Assembly (NCBI GenBank): GCA_016188105.1
Contig: JACPIL010000030.1
Span: 1-9,800, forward strand
Source of the DNA: Candidatus Woesearchaeota archaeon
Lineage (GTDB): Archaea; Nanobdellota; Nanobdellia; Woesearchaeales; GW2011-AR9
DNA: 9,800 nucleotides
Reading direction: 5' to 3'
The notes beneath the pieces are model-generated. The model had not been told where the DNA came from. It did no database searches and worked only from the letters and a program-made list of their open reading frames with translations. The stretch's first letter is position 1. Each line of letters begins with the position of its first letter. This document shows, in pieces, positions 5,320 through 9,800 of the stretch. The position numbers and the translations under genes were made by a program.

Positions 5320-7182
5320 TCATTGTCCAAAGAATTCCTGCAACATTCCCACATACTCTTTTGTCACCCGCAACCCTTCTCGAGGCAGACAAGCATAGTA
5401 ATTCTGCCAGGCAAAGCGTTCATCAAGATAAATCACGGCTCCTTTATCAGTCTCGCTTCTGATACATCTTCCTGCGGATTGGATGCATTTAGACATGGCC
5501 GGATAAATGTAACCATAATCCCAGCCTTTGCCGAACTTCTCTTCGTAATATTTGACGATTTCTTTGGTATACAGATCAGGTTTTCCTAACGGCAAACCTA
5601 CTACTACTACCCCGTTCAATAAATCACCGGGAAAGTCTACTCCTTCCGCGAAGTTAGCACCGGAAACTCCTAACAAAATTCCGCCTTGGCTTTTATGGGC
5701 CTTAAATTCTGCTAAGAAGGTATTTTTATCTTCTGCAGACATTTCTTTTTTTTCAAAAAATAATTTTTTAGGAGAACGTAGATGGTTTGCAATAGAATCC
5801 CGCAACTGGTAGGAAGGAAAAAAGAAGGCTACGTTTCCCGGAATGAGATTTGCCAGTTCAGAACAGATTCCGGCAATTTTCTGAAACATAGCTTCTCCAC
5901 GCAGATTGTATTTGGTGCTGGTTTCAGGGATGACTAAGCTCAATTTATTCTCCGGCGGAAAGGGTGAACCATACTCTTTCTCTACCGCTCGAGTGATGCC
6001 TAAGATATCACGGTACATGAACAGCGGCGTTAAAGTTCCGCTCATGATCACTCCAGTAAAAATTTGCTTGAAAATAGGCTCAGTAATGATGCGTGGATCT
6101 AGACACTGATAACTCAAGGTTGTAACCGAACCATAATTGCTTTCTTTTTCTGCAAGAATACGGGCAAATCCTTTATCCTCTCCTTTCCAGGCTTCCAGAA
6201 AAGCAGCTATTCCACCGAGATAACTCTTCTTTTGCTTTTTGCGTACTTCTTCCGCGGCTAATTCCAATTGATTGATCAATTCATCATATTCAACTACTGC
6301 CTTTACTTTGGAAATAAAATCTTCTTTCGCAACCAGATTTTCGGTAGAGCCAAAATTACTCTCTGACGACTTGCTTAATTCATTTAGAATCCGCACTAAT
6401 TCCTGCAGCCAAAAAATAACTCCGTTATAGCCAAACTTTTTTGCTTCCAAGACTGCATTCTTGATGGTAATGCTGCTGAGATTGGAGCTAAGCGCATCAA
6501 CCACCCGAGAGGGAAGATTATGTCCTTCATCTACAATTACGATAACATCGTTCAATTCTAAATCTAGTTTTGTAAAAAAATTCTGCTGAATGTGAGGATT
6601 AAAAAGATAGTTATAATCGGCAATGATGACGGTCGCTTTTTTGGCCAGCTCAATAGCAATTTCATAACCGCACATCTTCTGCTCACGAGAAAAGTTCATG
6701 ATCTGCTGATTATGCATCGGCGGATACTGCTGCAGATCGCTTATTGCTTTTTTTGCTTCTACCGAGAGCTGCTGTTTGCTGCGTACATTGTTGTAGAATT
6801 CACATTCTCCTCTGCCGACAATCGTTTTACAGAAATCGTTGAAATCATTCCCAAACAAGCCAGCGATCTCCTGGCTGCACATGGAACGTTTTCCAACTAG
6901 ATTTATAGTGGTGAAAGAAACTCCTTTCTGTTTTATCTCTCGCAATGTTTCCACAGCTATGGCATGTTGAGTATGTCGGCTGGTAAGAAAGAGCACTCGT
7001 TTCTTTTTTTCAATGGCATGGTACAAAGCAACCGATAACGCCGTAGCAGTTTTTCCTAAACCTGTTGGAGCATGTGCTAACAAAATTTTTCCTTCGCCGA
7101 TAGTTTTATCAAGATCTTTCAGAAACTGATCTTGTTCTATCCGAACTTTCCCGTAAGGGAAAAAATCTATAGCAGAATTCAT
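5320..7182 (-). CDS. XPD/Rad3-family superfamily 2 DNA helicase with Fe-S cluster
   Basis: This is an ATP-dependent 5'-3' DNA helicase of the XPD/Rad3/DinG group, used in DNA repair or in resolving DNA structures. From the ATG at 7182 it has 620 residues, full length for archaeal XPD. Motif I (Walker A) is APTGLGKT at 38-45. Motif II is DEGH at 218-221. Motif III is SGTLTP at 381-386. Motif V is around GANFAEGVDFPG, 508-519. Motif VI is QSAGRCIRS at 568-576. Four cysteines between motifs I and II (102, 118, 127, 171) are the expected ligands of the 4Fe-4S cluster. The arch-domain region lies at about 230-350. A longer reading from TTG at 7200 is open, but a strong TATA box at 7205-7212 is 26-27 bases from the ATG, so the leaderless ATG start is preferred. 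The gene is divergent from a winged-helix regulator. Confidence 0.93.
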   Translation of the reverse strand: MNSAIDFFPYGKVRIEQDQFLKDLDKTIGEGKILLAHAPTGLGKTATALSVALYHAIEKKKRVLFLTSRHTQHAIAVETLREIKQKGVSFTTINLVGKRSMCSQEIAGLFGNDFNDFCKTIVGRGECEFYNNVRSKQQLSVEAKKAISDLQQYPPMHNQQIMNFSREQKMCGYEIAIELAKKATVIIADYNYLFNPHIQQNFFTKLDLELNDVIVIVDEGHNLPSRVVDALSSNLSSITIKNAVLEAKKFGYNGVIFWLQELVRILNELSKSSESNFGSTENLVAKEDFISKVKAVVEYDELINQLELAAEEVRKKQKKSYLGGIAAFLEAWKGEDKGFARILAEKESNYGSVTTLSYQCLDPRIITEPIFKQIFTGVIMSGTLTPLFMYRDILGITRAVEKEYGSPFPPENKLSLVIPETSTKYNLRGEAMFQKIAGICSELANLIPGNVAFFFPSYQLRDSIANHLRSPKKLFFEKKEMSAEDKNTFLAEFKAHKSQGGILLGVSGANFAEGVDFPGDLLNGVVVVGLPLGKPDLYTKEIVKYYEEKFGKGWDYGYIYPAMSKCIQSAGRCIRSETDKGAVIYLDERFAWQNYYACLPREGLRVTKEYVGMLQEFFGQ

Positions 7183-7204
7183 GTCATACGCAGCTCCCAA
7201 AAGA

Positions 7205-7212
7205 TTTATATA
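7205..7212 (-). promoter_or_regulatory. TATA box of the helicase gene
   Basis: The minus strand reads TATATAAA, centred 26-27 bases from the ATG at 7182. This decides the start codon in favour of ATG 7182 over TTG 7200, because the TTG would lie upstream of the transcription start. Confidence 0.7.
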
Positions 7213-7222
7213 ATGAATTCTT

Positions 7223-7242
7223 TTCCAACATAGCTATTGGAA
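7223..7242. repeat. 20-bp inverted repeat in the divergent promoter, operator candidate
   Basis: TTCCAA (7223-7228) and TTGGAA (7237-7242) are perfect inverted arms around an 8-base centre. The site lies between the two divergent TATA boxes, about 10 bases from each. Its 20-bp span equals two helical turns, as for a dimeric winged-helix repressor. The neighbouring regulator gene is the obvious candidate to bind it. Confidence 0.5.
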
Positions 7243-7252
7243 TAGATAAATG

Positions 7253-7262
7253 TTTAAATATA
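7253..7262 (+). promoter_or_regulatory. TATA box of the winged-helix regulator gene
   Basis: TTTAAATATA is centred at about 7257, predicting a start of transcription near 7283. That gives a leader of about 26-32 bases carrying a GGAGG Shine-Dalgarno element at 7302-7306. Confidence 0.6.
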
Positions 7263-7308
7263 AGATTAAAGCCTGAGTTTTCAGAGGGCAGGTGGATAGT
7301 TGGAGGGT

Positions 7309-7593
7309 GTGAAATTGAATAAGGCAAAGAATAAACCGATATTCGATGTTTTTTTCCGAGAGAAGCCGGCCATGATGCTGGTTGAGTTGAAGAACGCTGA
7401 TGCCAACGTGTATGCATCGGTGCTTGCAAAGCAGATTGACTGCACTTATTCTCATGTGGTTAAGATTCTACAAGAGATGCAGAAATCTGACTTGATACGA
7501 TTCAAGAAGGAAGGAAGATTGAAATTATTGGAATTAACCAAGCGCGGGGAAGAAATCGCTTCTAATATTGAAAGTATACGGACTATGTTGTAA
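7309..7593 (+). CDS. Small winged-helix DNA-binding regulator
   Basis: This is a DNA-binding protein of about 94 residues with a MarR/ArsR-like winged helix-turn-helix. The pattern is clear: a helix (AMMLVELKNADANVYASVLAKQ), a recognition-type segment (DCTYSHVVKILQEMQKSDLIRF), then a basic wing (KKEGRLKLLELTKRGEEIA). It has no effector domain, so it probably acts as a dimeric repressor through its fold alone. No ATG is available at the 5' end. GGAGG at 7302-7306 could serve GTG 7309 (close spacing) or TTG 7315 (8-base spacing, 92 residues). The open frame also has TTG 7300, but that lies before the SD. I give GTG 7309 with uncertainty. The gene is divergent from the XPD-like helicase, with an inverted repeat between them, suggesting control of itself and perhaps of the helicase. 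A T9 run follows the stop. Confidence 0.8.
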   Translation: MKLNKAKNKPIFDVFFREKPAMMLVELKNADANVYASVLAKQIDCTYSHVVKILQEMQKSDLIRFKKEGRLKLLELTKRGEEIASNIESIRTML

Positions 7594-7594
7594 G

Positions 7595-7613
7595 TTTTTT
7601 TTTATTTTATTTT
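7595..7613 (+). terminator. T-rich terminator of the regulator gene
   Basis: A run of nine T directly after the TAA stop, then two further TTTT blocks, is a typical archaeal intrinsic terminator without a hairpin. Confidence 0.65.
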
Positions 7614-7685
7614 GATTAGGTTATTTCTTTGAAAAGAGATTATATAAAAAGAATATAAAAAGAAGACTAAAAGAGAAAATAAAGT

Positions 7686-7692
7686 AAAAAAA
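7686..7692 (-). terminator. Oligo-T terminator of rps15
   Basis: Seven T on the minus strand begin 12 bases after the S15 stop codon, with further T-rich patches down to about 7640. Confidence 0.55.
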
Positions 7693-7704
7693 TAGAAATC
7701 AGAT

Positions 7705-8157
7705 CTATTCCAGATAAATCTTCAATCTATCCATGTCTAACTTCCATTCTGCTGGAAGCCGTTCAGTTCTCTGGTAGTACTTTACCAAGCGCCTGATTTT
7801 GGAATTAGTTAACAATAATCCACGTTTAGCAGCCTGATCGTGCTTATTTTTTTCCATATGCCGCTGAATGTAAACCATTTTTTTGATAAGATTGCGCAAG
7901 TCTTCAGGCATTTCTTTAGTCAAATCTTTTTCTTTAAGGATGGCTAATACTTTCTTTCCAGCCAAAGCTTTAACACTGCCTATGCCATAAGAATCTCTTA
8001 AGATAAGGCCGATTTCAGAACTATTCTTTCCTGCCTTAGCATATTTTACCACTAATTTTTCTATATCTGCTCCCTTATATGGAGCCCAGCTTTGTACTTT
8101 CTTAACCGGTTTGGTACTTCCGCTCTTTCCTCGAGCTCGTGAATGCATTTTTGCCAT
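7705..8157 (-). CDS. rps15: Ribosomal protein S15 (uS15), archaeal type
   Basis: This is a small-subunit ribosomal protein that binds the 16S rRNA central domain early in assembly. It has 150 residues. The archaeal/eukaryotic N-terminal extension starts MAKMHSRARGKSGSTKP and includes SWAPYKGADIEKLVVKYAK. The core S15 helices follow from about 85. The conserved LLLTNSKIRRLVKYYQRTERLPAEWK near the C-terminus corresponds to the RNA-binding region of S15 (here it is a Leu/Arg-rich helix pair). Length and end points match archaeal S15. The ATG at 8157 fits the family start. GGAG at 8171-8168 lies about 10 bases before it, so translation may use a Shine-Dalgarno within a leader, unlike the leaderless genes here. 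The upstream GC-rich leader may be an autoregulatory site. The gene lies downstream of tRNA-Gln on the same strand. Confidence 0.97.
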   Translation of the reverse strand: MAKMHSRARGKSGSTKPVKKVQSWAPYKGADIEKLVVKYAKAGKNSSEIGLILRDSYGIGSVKALAGKKVLAILKEKDLTKEMPEDLRNLIKKMVYIQRHMEKNKHDQAAKRGLLLTNSKIRRLVKYYQRTERLPAEWKLDMDRLKIYLE

Positions 8158-8190
8158 GTTTTTTCAACTCCATACTGATTTTACTTTGCA

Positions 8191-8255
8191 GGCGGCTCGA
8201 CGGCCTCATTTCATGAGTCCTACTCGGCACCCCTCTCCAGTATGTACAAGCCGAA
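8191..8255 (-). promoter_or_regulatory. Candidate structured 5' leader of rps15
   Basis: This GC-rich stretch, in AT-rich surroundings, lies 35-100 bases before the S15 ATG on the same strand. Read on the minus strand, CGGC at 8253-8250 can pair in two exclusive ways. It pairs with GCCG at 8228-8225 (5 bp, TCGGC/GCCGA), or, as part of CGGCTTG (8253-8247), with CGAGCCG at 8199-8193 (7 bp with one G-U). In the second fold it encloses the hairpin GGaCTCAT-GAA-ATGAGgCC (8220-8202). Bacterial S15 represses its own mRNA through leader structures; an archaeal counterpart here is inference. A TATA box at about 8292-8301 would begin the transcript near 8270. It could alternatively be a free small RNA. 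Confidence 0.45.
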
Positions 8256-8291
8256 ACCGATACATCTCTCGAATGGAATTTAATTCGTATG

Positions 8292-8301
8292 TTTATTTAA
8301 A
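8292..8301 (-). promoter_or_regulatory. TATA box for the rps15 leader
   Basis: The minus strand reads TTTAAATAAA, preceded by A/T-rich sequence. It lies just after the tRNA terminator and predicts transcription starting near 8270. A weaker alternative (GTAAAAT near 8183) would give a leaderless S15 mRNA. Confidence 0.45.
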
Positions 8302-8320
8302 AATCTATTGCTAATTTTAG

Positions 8321-8327
8321 AAAAAAA
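8321..8327 (-). terminator. Oligo-T terminator of tRNA-Gln
   Basis: Seven T on the minus strand start two bases after the discriminator base A of the tRNA. Confidence 0.65.
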
Positions 8328-8342
8328 GTAGCCCCGAGCGGA

Positions 8343-8412
8343 ATTTCGTCCAACTTTCTATTCGTCGCGGTGGGTTACGAGTAACCCGCCCAACTCGCCT
8401 AGATTGCTGGCA
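8343..8412 (-). other. tRNA-Gln intron 2, at position 59/60 in the T-loop (70 nt)
   Basis: The bulge-helix-bulge is clear on the minus strand. The outer helix is the T stem, AGCGG/CCGCT. The central helix is TTCG (8418-8415) with CGAA (8348-8345). The 3-nt bulges are AAT (8414-8412) and ATT (8344-8342). Cutting after the second bulge base at each side joins A59 to T60. An inner helix CCAGC/GTTGG follows after one G-A mismatch. Inside the intron a 7-bp hairpin GGGTTAC/GTAACCC lies at 8387-8372. Confidence 0.85.
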
Positions 8413-8441
8413 TTCGAACCGCTGTCAAAGCCTCCAAAGGG

Positions 8442-8472
8442 TTATAGCTGAGTGTAAACTTAACAGCTCAAG
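8442..8472 (-). other. tRNA-Gln intron 1, at position 29/30 in the anticodon stem (31 nt)
   Basis: On the minus strand the central helix is ATAG (8478-8475) with CTAT (8447-8444). The bulges are AGC (8474-8472) and AAC (8443-8441). The outer helix is AGG/CCT (8481-8479 with 8440-8438) and the inner helix is TTGAG/CTCAG (8471-8467 with 8452-8448, one G-U). Cutting after the second base of each bulge joins G29 to C30 and completes the anticodon stem. Confidence 0.82.
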
Positions 8473-8529
8473 CTCTATCCTAGTCCGCTAGACGACGGGG
8501 CTGTAATTACGCTTAAAGCCCCTACTTCC

Positions 8530-8538
8530 TTTATAAAA
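8530..8538 (-). promoter_or_regulatory. TATA box of tRNA-Gln
   Basis: The minus strand reads TTTTATAAA, centred about 32 bases from the tRNA 5' end, so the transcript would start about 6-8 bases before the mature end, to be trimmed by RNase P. Confidence 0.55.
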
Positions 8539-8572
8539 TTTTCTTCTTCCAAAGCTTACTATTCACCGCAAT

Positions 8573-8580
8573 CTATAAAT
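8573..8580 (+). promoter_or_regulatory. TATA box of the membrane-protein/B3-B4 operon
   Basis: CTATAAAT is centred 40 bases before the ATG at 8617. The short leader carries an AGAGGT Shine-Dalgarno element at 8607-8612, an arrangement like that before the surface protein at 556. Confidence 0.6.
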
Positions 8581-8616
8581 ACCTACAAATATTAATCCTG
8601 TCAAAAAGAGGTTAGC

Positions 8617-8985
8617 ATGAAAAAATTAAACATCTCCGTTTTTGTGTTGATGCTGGTACTTCATTCTGTTACTGTTCTTGCACAAACACTGCCAGGAATT
8701 TCAGGAGAATTAGAACTGCCGAACAATTTCTTGATCGATGCCTTACAGCCCATTCTGCAAAAAGTAGGCATTTTTATTGGCGGCATTTTTGGGTTGTACG
8801 TTATTCTTACGCTGATACAACTTTACAATGAACGGAAGAAAGTAAGATTGCTTAAAGATATCCGCAATGATCTTGATTTGCTGACCAAACATTTTGGAGT
8901 TAAACATTCTCATGATAAAAGAGGTATTTTTTCGCGTGTTTTTGATCACTTATGGCCCGATGAATCTAAGAAAGGAAAAAAATGA
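8617..8985 (+). CDS. Small membrane protein, 122 residues, function unknown
   Basis: I do not recognise this family. An N-terminal signal-like segment (MKKLNISVFVLMLVLHSVTV, probable cleavage after LAQ) is followed by a short outer stretch (about 24-45). A membrane helix follows at about 49-70 (GIFIGGIFGLYVILTLIQLY). The C-terminal tail is strongly basic and probably cytoplasmic (ERKKVRLLKDIRNDLDLLTKHFG), then HSHDKRGIFSRVFDHLWP and a Lys-rich end. The tail helix is amphipathic and could dock on a partner or on lipid head groups. Its stop codon overlaps the ATG of the B3/B4 protein by 4 bases (ATGA), so both are translated from one mRNA. The SD element AGAGGT precedes the ATG. Function may be linked to the downstream gene, but nothing in the sequence shows how. 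Confidence 0.8.
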   Translation: MKKLNISVFVLMLVLHSVTVLAQTLPGISGELELPNNFLIDALQPILQKVGIFIGGIFGLYVILTLIQLYNERKKVRLLKDIRNDLDLLTKHFGVKHSHDKRGIFSRVFDHLWPDESKKGKK

Positions 8986-9632
8986 AGATAACAATTAAGC
9001 CGGAAGTTTTTCAAAAACTGCATCCTAAGTTGAAAGTGGTGTTTATTGTCGCCAAGAATATTGACAATAAAACTCGAGTCAAGGAGGCAAATCATCTTCT
9101 CAAAGAAGTAGAAAAAATGATCTTGATGACTTTTAATAAGAATACTGTTAAAACACACCATTTAGTTGCTCCCTGGACGGTGGCCCGACAGCAATTTGGT
9201 AAGAAGGCAACGCATTACCATACTTCAGTTGAAAGATTATTAAAAAAAGTATTGCAGCATCAAAAAGTAGAGGCAAAGGATACTGTTACGGCAGTGGTCC
9301 GCTATTTATCATTGAAGCATATCATTCCTGTCGGAGTAGATGACCAGAAAAAAGTGCAAGGAGATATTACTTTTGATACTAAGAAAGGGGATATTTTTTA
9401 TCATGACGCAAAAAAAGTTCTGGGCACTAAACTTGATTACTGGAAAAATGCCAAGACTGCTTTAAGACAAAGTTCAGATTCTACGCTGATCCATCTTGAG
9501 TTTCTTCCCCCGGTAAGTCCGGCCAAGCAAAAAGAGATTGTTAAGGAAACGACTGAATTAGTTCGGATGTTCTGCGGCGGGCAAGTAAAAATGGTAGAAT
9601 TGGATAAGAAAAATAATTCTGCTACCATTTAA
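8982..9632 (+). CDS. Solo B3/B4-domain protein (PheRS-beta editing-domain family)
   Basis: This free-standing protein resembles the B3/B4 domain of the phenylalanyl-tRNA synthetase beta subunit, the module that hydrolyses mis-charged tRNA. It has 216 residues. The N-terminal part KVVFIVAKNIDNKT is strand-rich. The family-like pattern follows: PWTVARQQFGKKATHYHTSVERLLKKVL (about 65-92), then a strand-helix segment TAVVRYLSLKHIIPVGVDDQKKVQGDITF (about 102-130) with the SLKHIIPVG.DD signature. The C-terminal part (STLIHLEFLPPVSPAKQKEIV) forms the last strand and helix. Solo B3/B4 proteins are known as a separate family of uncertain target. Its place directly before argS, and translational coupling with a membrane protein, make a role in tRNA quality control plausible but unproved. 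Confidence 0.8.
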   Translation: MKITIKPEVFQKLHPKLKVVFIVAKNIDNKTRVKEANHLLKEVEKMILMTFNKNTVKTHHLVAPWTVARQQFGKKATHYHTSVERLLKKVLQHQKVEAKDTVTAVVRYLSLKHIIPVGVDDQKKVQGDITFDTKKGDIFYHDAKKVLGTKLDYWKNAKTALRQSSDSTLIHLEFLPPVSPAKQKEIVKETTELVRMFCGGQVKMVELDKKNNSATI

Positions 9633-9644
9633 TATACTCGCAAA

Positions 9645-9652
9645 ATATATAA
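9645..9652 (+). promoter_or_regulatory. TATA box of argS
   Basis: ATATATAA is centred about 27 bases before the ATG at 9676, so the argS mRNA is probably leaderless and transcribed separately from the B3/B4 operon. Confidence 0.65.
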
Positions 9653-9675
9653 AACAAGTTGCTTTCTAAAAGAAG

Positions 9676-9800
9676 ATGAATTTTAAAGAAGAAATTATTG
9701 CTCTGTTAGCAAAAGAAACAAAGCATAATAAGGAAGAACTAGCTAATCTTATTGCCGTCCCTCCTGATCCAAAACTGGGCGATTTTGCTTTTCCTTGTTT
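9676..9800 (+). CDS. argS: Arginyl-tRNA synthetase, N-terminal fragment (runs off the right edge)
   Basis: The first 41 codons of the class I enzyme that charges tRNA-Arg. The start MNFKEEIIALLAKETK is a helix. It is followed by the hallmark IAVPPDPKLGDFAFPCF of the N-terminal Add-1 domain (which contacts the tRNA D-loop), where PP.P.LGD.AFPCF is conserved in ArgRS. The catalytic motifs lie beyond the window. The ATG is supported by a TATA box about 27 bases upstream. It follows the solo B3/B4 gene by 43 bases on the same strand and appears to have its own promoter. The assignment is secure despite the short length. Confidence 0.92.
   Translation, partial: MNFKEEIIALLAKETKHNKEELANLIAVPPDPKLGDFAFPC

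Larger units (their letters stand above)
8329..8502 (-). tRNA. tRNA-Gln(UUG) interrupted by two non-canonical introns
   Basis: The precursor is 174 nt; removing 31 + 70 nt leaves a 73-nt tRNA. The acceptor stem AGCCCCG (8502-8496) pairs perfectly with CGGGGCT (8336-8330), with discriminator A at 8329 and no encoded CCA. The D arm is GTCT/GGAT around AGCGGACTA. The anticodon stem GAG+CC pairs with GGCTT (one G-U) around the loop CTTTGGA, giving anticodon TTG, which reads Gln codons. The variable loop is TGAC. The T arm is AGCGG-TTCGAAT-CCGCT, complete only after splicing. Base pair A1-U72 is typical of archaeal tRNA-Gln, which is charged with Glu and then amidated by GatDE. Both introns sit in bulge-helix-bulge motifs. 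An unspliced scan would miss the gene because T-stem and anticodon stem are split. A TATA box lies about 32 bases upstream and T7 follows. Confidence 0.9.

Noticed and set aside
7636..7660. TATA-like ATTATATAAAAAG on the plus strand between the regulator and S15 genes.
   Set aside because: No gene or folded element follows on that strand; the stretch is simply A/T-rich terminator sequence for both neighbours.
8160..8275. A second intron-containing tRNA, suggested by an ATGAAAT loop (GAA anticodon) and a GTGCCGAGTAGG D-arm-like string.
   Set aside because: No T-loop of the TTCRA type and no acceptor stem could be assembled on either strand, with or without introns. The region is better explained as a folded leader.
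1..9800. CRISPR arrays, transposases, integrase or attachment sites.
   Set aside because: No regularly spaced repeats, no transposase or integrase reading frames and no terminal inverted repeats were found.

Overview
The window reads as the chromosome of a small-genome archaeon, most likely a DPANN lineage of the Woesearchaeota/Pacearchaeota type. This rests on an archaeal-type ribosomal protein S15 with its N-terminal extension, an Fe-S XPD/Rad3 helicase, archaeal TATA boxes about 25-27 bases before many start codons (leaderless mRNAs), oligo-T terminators, an intron-bearing tRNA with bulge-helix-bulge splice motifs, and short secreted or membrane proteins of unknown function. The DNA is AT-rich, and a few GC-rich islands stand out as RNA genes. 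The phylum placement is an inference from these traits, not a sequence match.

Layout. 1-413 (minus) is the 5' end of serS. 556-2605 (plus) holds a two-pass surface protein with a Cys-rich outer domain, followed one base later by a phosphoribosyltransferase. 2642-3232 (minus) is an orphan protein. 3300-3500 holds a GC-rich, strongly folded stretch, probably a small noncoding RNA on the minus strand whose promoter matches that of serS. 3573-4111 (plus) is an overlapping antitoxin/RelE-like toxin pair with a tandem-repeat operator candidate. 4161-5318 (plus) is an orphan 385-residue protein that converges, one base apart, on the XPD-like helicase at 5320-7182 (minus). The helicase is divergent from a small winged-helix regulator (7309-7593, plus), and a 20-bp inverted repeat lies between their promoters. 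7705-8157 (minus) is rps15, preceded by a GC-rich leader that can fold in two mutually exclusive ways. 8329-8502 (minus) is a tRNA-Gln(UUG) gene interrupted by two introns at non-canonical positions. 8617-9632 (plus) is an overlapping pair of a small membrane protein and a solo B3/B4 tRNA-editing-type domain protein. argS begins at 9676 and runs off the end.

Theme. Much of the window serves translation: serS, argS, a possible trans-editing factor beside argS, tRNA-Gln and S15. The most striking element is tRNA-Gln. Removing a 31-nt intron at 29/30 and a 70-nt intron at 59/60 (T-loop) leaves a 73-nt tRNA with every stem paired, and both introns sit in well-formed bulge-helix-bulge motifs.
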